64,000 nt of DNA from Nocardiopsis_C rhodophaea (GCF_039530945.1 NZ_BAAAPC010000004.1:124001-188000); one strand, 5' to 3'; positions 1 to 8,400 are shown, counted from the stretch's first letter. The notes: generated by a model from the sequence alone, not told the origin. Made by a program: numbers and translations.

Positions 1-2
1 CC

Positions 3-53
3 GAGTCCCGCAGCCTTGAGGACTACCGCAAAGCCCTCGCGGAGCTCGCCTGA
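3..53 (+). CDS. C-terminal end of an unidentified protein (partial)
   Basis: Frame 3 is open from the window edge and ends in TGA at 51-53. It gives the last 16 residues, ESRSLEDYRKALAELA, a charged, helix-like ending typical of a soluble protein. Nothing more of the gene is visible, so the family cannot be named. It reads toward the tRNA-Val gene about 180 bp downstream. The other two frames here give no better C-terminus. Confidence 0.45.
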   Translation, partial: ESRSLEDYRKALAELA

Positions 54-229
54 CGCCGCCCCGATCCGCCCCGCCGCTCCGGAACGCGCCCACATCCCAG
101 CGCCCCCCGCGGCGCGCGCCCCCACACGCCGCAACGGCCGCACCGCCGTCGGAAACCCGGTACTATTTCTTCCGTTGTCCGATCCTGCACGCCGACGGCG
201 GGGCGGATCGGGCCAGCCACGTATCACCG

Positions 230-303
230 GGGCGCGTAGCTCAGTTGGTTAGAGCCCCCGCCTTACAAGCGGGTGGTCGGAGGTTCGAGTCCTCTCGCGC
301 CCA
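230..303 (+). tRNA. tRNA-Val (anticodon UAC)
   Basis: A complete cloverleaf can be drawn. The acceptor stem GGGCGCG (230-236) pairs with CGCGCCC (296-302), followed by discriminator A303. The D-arm is GCTCAGTTGGTTAGAGC. The anticodon stem CCCGC/GCGGG (257-261/269-273) encloses loop CTTACAA, with TAC at 264-266, which reads GUA/GUG valine codons. The T-arm GGAGGTTCGAGTCCTC is canonical. The 3' CCA is not encoded (ACCC follows). A broken serine recombinase frame on the other strand ends inside the gene, so the tRNA is probably the landing site of an old integrated element. Confidence 0.95.
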
Positions 304-1215
304 CCCTGGACGGCTTACTAGAACCCTTAACCAAATCAAGGGAGTCGAGAAGCACGTCGACCGAGCTCCACACAGCACACTCTCCGCCACCGGAGGGGGT
401 GCTGTCGTCGTCCCGGGGTGAAGCGCCATCCTTCGTCCTGTTCGCGCCTGTGTGTGCGTCCTGAAGGGCGTGCAGCCGGTCGAATGGCTCCTTGAGGAGG
501 TGGCCCCTGATCTTTTCCTCCTCCACGTACAGGGCATGGAAGAGCGCCTGGTTGAGCATGCGCCGCTGCTCCTCGTCGCCACGTAGGTAGAGCGCCTGCG
601 GGTTCTCCAACAGCCGCAGACACAGCTCGATCAGTCGTGCGGCGTCGGATAGATCCTCGCCGGTCTGATTGAGCCGTTCGGAGATGCGGGCACGATGCTG
701 CTTTACCTCGCGCAGCTTCTCGCGGAGCCGGTCGTGGCCGATCGTGGGATCGCCGGCCAGGTTAAGCAGCCCATCCTCCGTGGTGTCCAGCTCACGCAGT
801 TGGGCGGTGAGCTGTTGGTGGAGGAGCCGGTTCGCGGCCTGCTGCTGCTCGATCGTCTGTGCCAGGTGCTCGCGTACCCGGGCGGTGAAGCCCGCGCTGA
901 ACCGCACCGTGGCGTAGTGTGCCTCGACCGCCTCCTCCAGCCGTATGGCGCTGATGTGTGGGGTGTGGCACTGGCCGCGTTGGTTGCCGATGCAAAAGAA
1001 GTACAGGTAGTCGGTGCCGTAGCGATTGGGGTCTTCTGGATGATCACGCGCGTGTCGACGCCGTGGACCCGCTTGCAGTCACCGCACAACAGCGAGCCCT
1101 TGAGGTAGTGGTGGTGCGTCCGCCGCCGTTCCGTCTGCGGGCGACGCAGCTTCCCGGTCTGGTGCTTTCGATGGTCGGGGGGCCGACGGCCAGTTCGAAC
1201 CGGCCGTTGATCGTC
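263..1215 (-). pseudogene. Large serine recombinase, 3' remnant with frameshift
   Basis: The 3' half of a recombinase-zinc-ribbon protein is recognisable. Upstream comes a linker like HHHYLKGSLLCGDC (about 1085-1125), then a zinc-ribbon part YFFCIGNQRGQCHTPHIS, then a long coiled coil from about 907 downward (EHLAQTIEQQQAANRLL). The two parts are in different frames. One base appears lost near 1030, where the sequence should read through PNRYGTDY. The catalytic N-terminal domain (resolvase fold with its serine) is absent; similarity fades beyond about 1215. The downstream frame stops with TAA at 265-263, in the anticodon loop of tRNA-Val, so the natural C-terminus seems to have been lost or fused at the tRNA junction. 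Known family: phage/ICE large serine integrases. Inference: relic of the integrase that brought in the island. Confidence 0.75.
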
Positions 1216-1365
1216 GCCACCGCAGTAGGCACCACCGCCAGAACTGCTGTATCAGGCTCCGCCCCTCGATCAGAGAGGGCGGAGCCCGCCCGCTTCGTAG
1301 AAGAGGCTGCGTGGTCAGCGAGCTTGCCGCTACGAGCTGTTCTGGCTGACTGCTGCCGAACTGGC

Positions 1366-1560
1366 CTAGGTGTTCTGCTGCAGGCTCTTCTTCCGCTGCT
1401 GGTACTGGCTGCCTGCGAAATAGGCCCACACGATTAGGGTGGCTGAGCCGACGCCATAGCCAACGATGCCCGACCACTGCACAGGGGCATAGGTTGCGAA
1501 GAGGAGACTGCAGGAGACGAAGGCAGCGAACCCGATGTGCGGCAAACGACGCTTATCCAC
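1366..1560 (-). CDS. Small two-TM membrane protein, putative immunity protein
   Basis: A 64-residue protein with two hydrophobic stretches (about residues 9-25 and 30-49) and a basic, glutamine-rich tail (QQRKKSLQQ). It starts at GTG (1560-1558) behind a strong GAGGAGG site about 9 nt upstream. The gap to the upstream gene is 18 bp, so it is the last gene of a three-gene operon with the two paralogous secreted proteins. I do not recognise a family. Small two-helix membrane proteins next to bacteriocin precursors often give self-protection, and that is my inference from position, not from sequence similarity. No hairpin terminator is obvious after the stop. Confidence 0.65.
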   Translation of the reverse strand: MDKRRLPHIGFAAFVSCSLLFATYAPVQWSGIVGYGVGSATLIVWAYFAGSQYQQRKKSLQQNT

Positions 1561-1578
1561 TTACGATGACCTCCTCAT

Positions 1579-2283
1579 TTACCAGGCTTCGTTAATGCAG
1601 TACCCGATCACGCCGCCGGTGGTACCTGCAGCCGCTGCAATGCAGGGGACACAGGCCGTCCCGGCAGTGCCGCCGCAGACCACCCCGCAGGCGGCGACGA
1701 TCGCGGCGACGACCCAGGCGGCTATGCCGGAGTTGTTCAGGCAGTCGACGAATTCCGACCACCCCTTAGTCGTGGCCCGGGGTACATCGATCACCCGGTC
1801 GAGGCTCTTTACTCCGTTGACCCAGAACTCCACGCTTCCGGAGGTGGCGCTGATCTCCCGCAGGAGTATCTCGTGGACTCCGGTGTCTCCGTTGGGGGAG
1901 AAGGAGACGGTCAGTGCGCTGCGGGTGAGGTCTCCGCCGGTCAGCGGGAGGACCACGAGGGTCGTGCCATCGTCGAGGCGGGTGACGCGCCCCTTGGAGA
2001 ACTCCGCAGTCCCGCCCTCATCCGCGCGCAGGTGTGTCCCCGTCGCGGAGGCTTTATCGTGGGCTTGGTCGATGTAGGAGGCGGCCTCTTCGCCTTTGAC
2101 CTCCTCCGCGCCGGTGAGCGTCTCCCTGGCGTTTCCAAGGTTTTCCATAGCAGGCTGGGAGGGGGCCACCGACGCACTCCCGCCTGTGCCCGTAAATGCG
2201 GACGCTGGAATAGAGTTCTGCACCAGGACCGCCGTCGACAGGAGGAGAATGGTCAGGAAATTAAGCGATCTCGATTTTATCAT
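1579..2283 (-). CDS. Secreted halocin-C8-like precursor, paralogue 1
   Basis: 234 residues. Residues 1-30 form a signal peptide (basic start MIKSRS, hydrophobic LTILLLSTAVLV, cleavage after ASA). The middle, about 35-170, is a soluble domain with the conserved core LPLTGGDLT and LLREISATSGSVEFWV. The C-terminal 60 residues (175-234), beginning WSEFVDCLNNSG, are hydrophobic and glycine/alanine-rich with six cysteines at about 181, 199, 203, 211, 214 and 229 (C-x17-C-x3-C-x7-C-x2-C-x14-C). This order (signal, soluble domain, Cys-rich hydrophobic peptide) is that of halocin C8 precursors, where the N-terminal part acts as immunity protein and the C-terminal part is the released bacteriocin. Assignment to that family is inferred by architecture. 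It lies 9 bp behind paralogue 2, with which it shares long identical blocks. Confidence 0.8.
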   Translation of the reverse strand: MIKSRSLNFLTILLLSTAVLVQNSIPASAFTGTGGSASVAPSQPAMENLGNARETLTGAEEVKGEEAASYIDQAHDKASATGTHLRADEGGTAEFSKGRVTRLDDGTTLVVLPLTGGDLTRSALTVSFSPNGDTGVHEILLREISATSGSVEFWVNGVKSLDRVIDVPRATTKGWSEFVDCLNNSGIAAWVVAAIVAACGVVCGGTAGTACVPCIAAAAGTTGGVIGYCINEAW

Positions 2284-2292
2284 TTTCTCTTG

Positions 2293-2991
2293 CTACCAGC
2301 CTTCACTGATGCAGTACCCGATCGTTCCTCCCGTAGTTCCGGCAGCGGCGGCGATGCAGGCAATGCAGGCCGTCCCGGCGCTCCCGACACAGATCGCCGA
2401 GCAAGCAATGGTGATCGCCGTCACGATCCACGCGGCTACGCCGGAGTTGTTCAGGCAGTCGACGAATTCCGACCATCCCTGTGTCGAGGCCTGGCTTTCC
2501 TTGACGATGTGGTCGACCTGCTTGAGGCCGTCGACCCAGAATTCGACGCTTCCGGACGTGGCGCTGATCTCCCGTAGGAGCATTTCATAGACCGATCCGG
2601 TCGTTCCGTTGGGAGCGAAGGAGACGGTCAGTGCGCTGCTGGTGAGGTCTCCGCCGGTCAGAGGAAAGACAACAAGGGTCGTGCCATCGGCCAGGCGGCT
2701 TACCTCGCCTTGTGAGAATTTGCTGGACTCGCCCTCCTTCAGGTGGGTGCCCGTCGTGGAGACCGCGTCGCGTGCCTGAGCGATATATGAGTCGGCTTTC
2801 TCGCCTTTCACGAGTTGGGCTTCGGCCCGCTGCTCTAACGCCTTTGCCAAGTCCGCCGTCGCGGTTTGCGATGGAGCGGCCATAGACATAGCGCCAGCTG
2901 TCGTCAGCGCCGATGCTGGGAGAGTGTTATAGACCAGGGCCGTCATCGAGACGAGGAACACCGTCAATGCCGTAAAGGCTTTGGATCTCAT
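2293..2991 (-). CDS. Secreted halocin-C8-like precursor, paralogue 2
   Basis: 233 residues from ATG at 2991. I chose this start because MRSKAF begins a clear signal peptide (hydrophobic ALTVFLVSMTALV, then ASA); the open frame continues 96 codons upstream without coding character. The soluble middle repeats the motifs of paralogue 1 (LPLTGGDLT replaced by FPLTGGDLT, then LLREISATSGSVEFWV). The C-terminal 60 residues keep all six cysteines with identical spacing and end IGYCISEGW. It is the first gene of the operon; the upstream region (2992-3200) should hold the promoter but no convincing -10/-35 pair was seen. GC content and codon use look lower in GC than in the flanking core genes, which fits horizontal acquisition. 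Function as bacteriocin precursor is inferred. Confidence 0.8.
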   Translation of the reverse strand: MRSKAFTALTVFLVSMTALVYNTLPASALTTAGAMSMAAPSQTATADLAKALEQRAEAQLVKGEKADSYIAQARDAVSTTGTHLKEGESSKFSQGEVSRLADGTTLVVFPLTGGDLTSSALTVSFAPNGTTGSVYEMLLREISATSGSVEFWVDGLKQVDHIVKESQASTQGWSEFVDCLNNSGVAAWIVTAITIACSAICVGSAGTACIACIAAAAGTTGGTIGYCISEGW

Positions 2992-3209
2992 AGTTTCCCA
3001 ACGATATGGGGGCAGTTCGGTGGCAGACCTTAAATGAGGTCCGGCTCCAGCAGCAAGGGTCCCTCGATCGGAGCTATTATCCCGAAGTCGTCCCGTGAGA
3101 TCTTTAATGTTTGGAGTTCCTGGTGTGAGCGTGAGTACCGGCGAATATGCAGAGGCGAGGGCTGTCCGCATTCGGCCCGAGTCTTGACATGTTTGGTTCT
3201 GGTCTTTAA

Positions 3210-3590
3210 GGGGACAGAAACGCCATGCTGCTCCGTCTCCCTGCCGGAGATTCCTGGGGCCTGCAGCCTCGCGAGTCACTGGGGATAGCGATGCCGCCTA
3301 GCACGAGGTGGGCGGTTGTCGGGCTGCGGGCGTCCTGTCGAGCGTAGTGTAGGTGGGGCGCCTTCTCGGCGAGGACGTCGAAGCCCTCGTCGGTGGAGCG
3401 GCCGATGCCGTGGTGGGGTGCCAAGACGGCTGGGCTGGTGCCGTCGCGGTAGTGGCGCAGGACCACGACGGCCTGGCAGAAGCAGCCCAGGGCGCGGGTA
3501 GCCAGTGCGGGTGCCGCGTTGTCGGAGCTCGTCGGCCAGGAGCTTAGACCGGATCGGCTCACGCGCCCGAGGGATCGCGCTGAAGGCGCA
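3210..3590 (-). pseudogene. IS-type transposase remnant
   Basis: One frame reads VVVLRHYRDGTSPAVLA, then a helix-turn-helix-like GIGRSTDEGFDVLAEKAPHL and LVLGGIAIPSD. This resembles the N-terminal half of DDE transposases of the IS5 group, which have an HTH (GVSRSTVYRY) followed by VLAEQAP and LDGTLIP blocks. A few upstream codons (LLADELRQRG) lie in a different frame, so there is a frameshift near 3500. The catalytic DDE part is missing and no terminal inverted repeats were found. It is a small decayed fragment, consistent with the degraded state of the island. The exact IS family is uncertain. Confidence 0.5.
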
Positions 3591-3599
3591 GAATTCGGG

Positions 3600-4212
3600 A
3601 CGTTGCATCGAATACGCGTCGACGTCGCGACACGGGCAACATCGCCGCAGTTCAGGGCAGGTTGCGCAGACGTCGGTCAAACCGCCGCCTCAGGCTACGT
3701 AGGTTTGAACGCCATGCTTGTCTCAAAGTATGACGCCCCTTGAGCGCTCCGATGCGCGGTTGAGGGATGGAGCCGAAGCTATTCGGACAGAAAATCCGAC
3801 CCATGCCTGTCAACGTCGTTTGAATCTGGGCTCTTGCACGGGTTTCGTGAGTCGACCACGTGAGTCCGGCTGCCCTGGCGAAGATGCCGGGTGTCGATCT
3901 TTTCCCTGATAGAGACTCTCTTTCCCCATCTGTCCCGGTTGCAGATCAATGACGTCCGCCGGTGCGGCACCGCCATCGTGATTAGCGCCTGTGCCCGGCA
4001 GCGGAGCGCTTGCTGCATTTCATGTGTCCTGTATGGGCGCAATCAAGACGCGGCTGGAAAGAATGATGGCCTTATATCGTCGACGCCGCAGGGAGTGCTA
4101 CCGCTAAATCCTATGCCGATCTGCCAACTAGCGCCAATGGTATATGAAGCGAATATGCGAAGGTTGTATAAACGCGATTGGGGTGCGCCAGAAACCCTGT
4201 GCGACCTGGCTA
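3600..4212. other. Gene-poor, degraded island DNA
   Basis: About 600 bp with lower GC than the rest of the window and no open frame that resembles a protein on either strand. Short open frames here have no start-site signals and atypical codon use. I see no tRNA-like fragment, long repeat or terminator. It is best read as decayed accessory DNA. Confidence 0.5.
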
Positions 4213-4811
4213 TCAGCATGTCCGCTTCTTTGACGGATCGATGGCGTTTGCTACTTCCAGAACGGCCTTGCGTACGTAGTACAGGTTGCCCTCAGGGGCA
4301 TCGCGGGTTCCGCGTACATCGTCGAGGTTGATCTCGTAGACCATCTGCGGGAGCGAACCAAACGGCCCCTCAGCGTCGATCGTGACAGTGTGGATCTGCG
4401 GCCCTTCGCTTTTAAGGAGTTCGAATCCGCGTCCGATGGACCAAATGAGCTTGTGGCCAGGGCCGAGCGTTGCAATACTGTCGCCCAAGCGCCTCAGGCC
4501 GTCGGCGCCACAGCTCGACTCCTCGTACGGCAGCTCCGGTTCGATCGTGGCACGGACGTTGGGCGCGAACGTCGGCCCCGAGTTGCCCAAGACCAGATTG
4601 AGAAGTGTCCCCTGGGCTTCGTCCGGCCGTACGTCCACCCATACGTAGGGCTGGGCGGCATCTTTCCTCAGCTCCCGCTGGATTTCTGTCTGTGCCTTTG
4701 CTGCATTCGCCGCTCGCCTCGTGTAGAAGAGACCAGGGAGGTGAGGGCGGCCGCGATGGCAGCCAGCGCGGCCGCGGCCCCGGCGATCGCGGAAACAGTC
4801 TGCGGATCCAA
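4213..4811 (-). pseudogene. Membrane-anchored hypothetical protein, frameshifted
   Basis: The C-terminal 165 or so residues form one coherent frame: FYTRRAANAAKAQTEIQREL, then DAAQPYVWVDVRPDE, LLNLVLGNSGPTFAPNVR and a C-terminus ending KKRTC. This layout matches actinobacterial hypothetical proteins with one N-terminal transmembrane helix and a beta-rich soluble domain. The expected helix (TVSAIAGAAAALAAIAAALT) is present but in another frame, starting near a TTG at 4811. One base seems to be missing near 4730, between the helix and FYTRR. Either the gene is dead or the base call is wrong. No function is known. Confidence 0.55.
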
Positions 4812-4977
4812 AGCTCCATACTCCCACTTGCGGGAGCAGTGGGCCCGTCATAGACGGTTTTGCTTTCCCTCTCAAACGGAGGCGTTGGCTTCCACCTGTG
4901 CCAAATACGTGCTGAATATTGCCGATAGCTTGGCTGGTGCCGCTGTTGTCGCAGGTCAGGGTGCTTGTGTTCGAGGC

Positions 4978-5248
4978 GTGATGGAGGGCGCGGGCCGCCG
5001 CTGTACCGTGCTCCTCAGCCAGGCCGCAGGGGATGAGGCGGATCTGGTCCGCGAGGCCGTGGCGGCGCATGGCGTCGCGCGGTCGCCGCGCCATCGAGAC
5101 GACCTGGAGGCGGCTGCTCAGCTCGGCGATTCGGGCGGCGGGCGCTTTTCGTGGCCGAGCAGGAACAGTACCTCGCAGCGGTCAGCGAGGAGCGCGTCGA
5201 CGGCACGCTGCTCGCTGCGGCCGCGGCCCCTGACACCCAGCTCCCACC
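4978..5248 (-). pseudogene. LacI-family regulator, sensor-domain remnant
   Basis: Two fragments in different frames resemble the sugar-binding domain of LacI/GalR repressors: AVDALLADRCEVLFLLG near 5180-5230 and RRHGLADQIRLIPCGLAEEH near 5020-5080, preceded by AELSSRLQVVSMARRP. The segment between them is deleted, there is a frameshift, and the DNA-binding head is absent. It cannot make a working regulator. It lies on the opposite strand to, and just upstream of, the intact gene at 5383. Confidence 0.5.
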
Positions 5249-5382
5249 TGCTGGTGGTGGTTTACCGGTGGCCGGTGGCCGGTGGCTCGCGTGAGCGGCC
5301 GAGATTCACACGTTCGGACACTCTGGGTAATCGGTTGGGTGTATTGTGCTACGGGTCGGGTGGTCGAAGCGGGGGAGTCATC

Positions 5383-6315
5383 GTGCGTGTCATCGGGTCT
5401 GACGCCCGGGGAGAGGAGCGTCCGAGCCGGGTCGCGGAGGTCGGCGAGCGGGACGGCAGAGACGGCGAAAGGGCGGGCACCGAGGGAGTGGAGGCGGCAT
5501 CTCCCGGCCCGTGGCATCCGTTGGACGTCGCCGCCAAGCCCGTGGTGCTCGACCGGTTGCGCGTGCAGGCCGCCGCGTTCTTCGACCTCATTAGGCCCGA
5601 GCGCGTATGGGAGGATCCAACGGCGGCGGGCCACTGGGAGGTGCGGGACCTGGCCGCGCAGATGGTGGCGGAGACCACGCGGCATCTGGTCGGCCTCACC
5701 GCCCCGGCGAGCACCTGCCCCACCGCTCCGCCGTCGCTGAGAAGGCACGCGCGGCGCAATGACGAGGTGACGATGGCGGCCCGCGTCGTCGGCCGCGGCG
5801 ACACCATTGCCACCCTTCGCGACCGCCTCGCCGTGGTCCTGGCCCTGCTTGAGGGCCTCGACGCGACCATGTGGACGCGGCCGGTCGCCGCTCACCCGGT
5901 GTTCGGTCCGGTCTCCGGTGCCTTCTGCGCCGTCCACCAGATCCTCTCCTACACCGTCTACGCGTGGGACATCCGCGAGGGGCGCCGACAGCGGCACGCC
6001 GTCTCGGCCGACGCCGCCGACATGGCGTCCCCGTTCCTCCTGACCACGTGGCAGCGCACGCTCTACGCGGCCCCCGCCGGGCCGATCCGCGTCGGAGTCC
6101 AGGTCAGCGGGCGCAACGGCGCCGGCTACCTGGTCGACGTCGATCGTACCGGCGGCTTGTCCTACGCGCTTGGTGACGCGTGGAGCGCGCCGGCCGTGCT
6201 CGCGTTCGACCCGGGAAGCTTCCTGTTGACCGTCTACGGGCGCGTCAACGGCGGTTGCGATTACGGCGACCTCGCTCTGGCGCGCAAGTTCCGCAACCTG
6301 TTCTTCCGGATCTGA
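5383..6315 (+). CDS. Maleylpyruvate isomerase N-terminal (DinB-like) domain protein
   Basis: 310 residues from GTG 5383, chosen because GGGGGAG lies 5 nt upstream; the frame is open much further upstream but that part overlaps degraded antisense sequence. Residues about 45-220 have the four-helix pattern of the mycothiol-dependent maleylpyruvate isomerase/DinB fold (WEVRDLAAQMVAETTRHLVG; VHQILSYTVYAWDIREG). The C-terminal third (ISVGVQVSG-like strand, then FDPGSFLLTVYGRVNGG) resembles the SCP2-like domain often fused to it. Such proteins commonly use mycothiol as cofactor, but the substrate of this one is unknown. It is the first intact chromosomal gene after the island. Confidence 0.7.
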   Translation: MRVIGSDARGEERPSRVAEVGERDGRDGERAGTEGVEAASPGPWHPLDVAAKPVVLDRLRVQAAAFFDLIRPERVWEDPTAAGHWEVRDLAAQMVAETTRHLVGLTAPASTCPTAPPSLRRHARRNDEVTMAARVVGRGDTIATLRDRLAVVLALLEGLDATMWTRPVAAHPVFGPVSGAFCAVHQILSYTVYAWDIREGRRQRHAVSADAADMASPFLLTTWQRTLYAAPAGPIRVGVQVSGRNGAGYLVDVDRTGGLSYALGDAWSAPAVLAFDPGSFLLTVYGRVNGGCDYGDLALARKFRNLFFRI

Positions 6316-6474
6316 TCAGCTGTTTCGCCGGGGATCCAGGGTGATGCCCGCTTGGCGCCGCGCTGGGCCGCGTTGCCTGGGCGCGGTTCCCGAGTGGCAT
6401 TTAGGGTGGCCCATATCGAAATCTCAACTGTAAAGGTGCCGGTTCCGAGGGGATGTGATGGGAGGCGACACGGT

Positions 6475-7809
6475 CTACTCGACATCGGTCCGATAGCGCG
6501 GCCGCAGCGCCCGTGCGCGCAACGCGGCGAGCGCGGTGATCTCCCCGCCTTCGGTCAGCACTGGCGGCTCGTCCACCAGGCAGTCGTCGTCGAGCATGCC
6601 CAGCGCCCACATCCGGTACCGGAACCGGTGGGTCTCCCTCCGAATCGGTCCACCGAGGTCACCCCCGTCGCGGAAGGCCCAGCCCTCCTCCGCGAGCATC
6701 GAGGTGAGCCGCTGCGTCAGCTCGTCGGCGGTACGCGGTGTGGAGGTCAGCAGGACCAGCAGCGCCGCCTCCCGCACGGCCACACCGAAGTCGGGCTCGC
6801 CGCCCTCGCGCCCGATGACCGCGGCCGTGGCGGTCCTCCAGAACACGTCCTGGTCTTCCAACATGCGGACGCCCGTCTTGGTGAGGACGAGGGAGGTCCC
6901 AGCGCGGCGGATGGCGCGCATCTCGCGCTGCGCGAGCGTGCGCAGCGTGTGCAGCGGGACGACATCGAGTTCCCGGTTGAGCGGGCCGGTGAGCCACTCC
7001 CGCCAGCCGAACAGGTCGACGGCCTCGGAGACGAGCATCGGGGCGATGTAGTGCCGGGCGGTGAGCGGGAGCCGGTCGCGGCTGTGGCCCAGCAGCCAAC
7101 CAAGCGCGCGCAGCACCCCCTCCGGTGCCGGATCTGGGGCCTTGCAGGGCATCGCCAGCAGCCGCGGTGCCAGTTCCCCGGCGAGGGTGGAGCGCTCCCC
7201 GTGGCGCTCCACCACCCACGTCTCCAACCTCTCGGAGTGGATCCGCTCCAACCAGCAGGCGCCGTCGAGTTCGGGCCGCTGCTGGGTGAGCCAACGCGTC
7301 AGCAGCGCCTCGCGCGCCTTCTTCCATCCGCGCCCGCCCACCCGCAGCTCCCCCGACGCCAGCGCCAGATCCAACGCCGCAGCGCAGTCGCCGAACGCCG
7401 CGTTCTCCTCGGGGCCCATCAGCGTCCCCCAGGTGTGCAGCGGGGTGGCGGTGGGTACCGAGCCACTCCTGGTCGTGGCCTCGGTGTAGGCGGCCACTCC
7501 GGCGTCGTGGCCCTCCTCCTCGTAGATCCGCAGGATCTGCTCGGTGAGCTCGGACTCGCAGACCGCCGCGTAGCGTTCCAGGCCGTTGAGGTTGAGCAGG
7601 CGGCCGAGCGCATGGGCCACCTGCACACGTTTCTCCGTGCTGATCATCCATTTGACCGGCAGGGCGTACCAGAGGAAATCCTGCATGCGCAGCAGATCGA
7701 TACCCTCCAGGCCACCGCTGGACAGCCAGCCCATGGCGGCGGCCGCGTCTTCGGCGTGCTCGGGATTCTCCCGGCGCAGTACCGTCAGCGCCTCTCGTTC
7801 GCTCAGCAT
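6475..7809 (-). CDS. Conserved hypothetical protein, helical, 444 aa
   Basis: A 444-residue soluble protein rich in leucine, alanine and arginine with no signal peptide and no membrane segment. It reads as mainly helical throughout (for example LLRMQDFLWYALPVKWMIS, then VAHALGRLLNLNGLERYA), and ends in a short arginine-rich tail. I recognise no catalytic motif or named domain. The start ATG at 7809 begins MLSEREALTVLRRENPEHAE. It is monocistronic: the neighbour at 5383 converges on it and the desaturase at 8401 diverges. Codon use matches core genes, so it is likely real and expressed. Confidence 0.75.
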   Translation of the reverse strand: MLSEREALTVLRRENPEHAEDAAAAMGWLSSGGLEGIDLLRMQDFLWYALPVKWMISTEKRVQVAHALGRLLNLNGLERYAAVCESELTEQILRIYEEEGHDAGVAAYTEATTRSGSVPTATPLHTWGTLMGPEENAAFGDCAAALDLALASGELRVGGRGWKKAREALLTRWLTQQRPELDGACWLERIHSERLETWVVERHGERSTLAGELAPRLLAMPCKAPDPAPEGVLRALGWLLGHSRDRLPLTARHYIAPMLVSEAVDLFGWREWLTGPLNRELDVVPLHTLRTLAQREMRAIRRAGTSLVLTKTGVRMLEDQDVFWRTATAAVIGREGGEPDFGVAVREAALLVLLTSTPRTADELTQRLTSMLAEEGWAFRDGGDLGGPIRRETHRFRYRMWALGMLDDDCLVDEPPVLTEGGEITALAALRARALRPRYRTDVE

Positions 7810-8400
7810 GGCGCCAGTCTGCCGTGTCGTATGCGTTGAAGTACACCAGCAGGTGGAGGTGTTCGCGGTTCCGTCGAAGTGGAGCTATGGCTCCGTGCGT
7901 GGATAACGGGTCTGGACGGGGGCCGCTGCGGGACCATGGGGACGGAGGCCGGCGAAGGGACCGGGTAGTGTGAGGTGCACGACGGCGCCCTGATCTCCCC
8001 AACGTGGTCGGACACCAGCGCGGAGGATGAAAAAGGCCGAGAGGGGTGCCAGCACCCCTCGACAAGGGCGTGTCCAAGCCATGGCGGTCGTTTCGTCGTG
8101 CTCCGTAGATTGATGGTGTCGGTTCCGGCCGCGCTCACGTGCGCACACGGCGCCGATCCCCGCATTGGCCGGGGAGCGAGCACGTGCCACCAACGCGGTG
8201 ACCGGTCGGCCGACTCCGCTCGCATCGCAACGCACGACCCGCAGGGTCGTATGACCACGACATAGGGCCTGCTGGGTGACCCGATCCGCCCACCCCCCAC
8301 GACCCAGAGCTCCGCGCCCCGCGCTGTACCCCCATCTTCTGTACCTCCCCGTCCACGACCGTTCCGGACGCGGGAGCCCGCTCGCCAAGGAGGAACGACC
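7810..8400. other. Divergent intergenic region with two hairpins
   Basis: 590 bp between divergent genes; no convincing coding frame. It holds a perfect hairpin at 8041-8060 (GAGGGGTG, CCAG, CACCCCTC) and a second inverted repeat at 8234-8250 (ACGACCC, GCA, GGGTCGT). Neither has a T-tract. The region must carry the promoters of both neighbours. A strong AAGGAGG ribosome site precedes the desaturase start. Confidence 0.5.

Noticed and set aside
241..582. Frame ending EDSNLRPPACKAGALTN
   Set aside because: The ending is the well-known artefact of translating a tRNA gene in reverse; no independent protein.
3891..4331. 146-codon plus frame in the island
   Set aside because: No ribosome site, irregular composition and overlap with the frameshifted minus-strand gene.
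4390..5382. Upstream half of a 641-codon frame ending at 6315
   Set aside because: It runs antisense through coding-like remnants and lacks coding bias; the GTG at 5383 has a good ribosome site.
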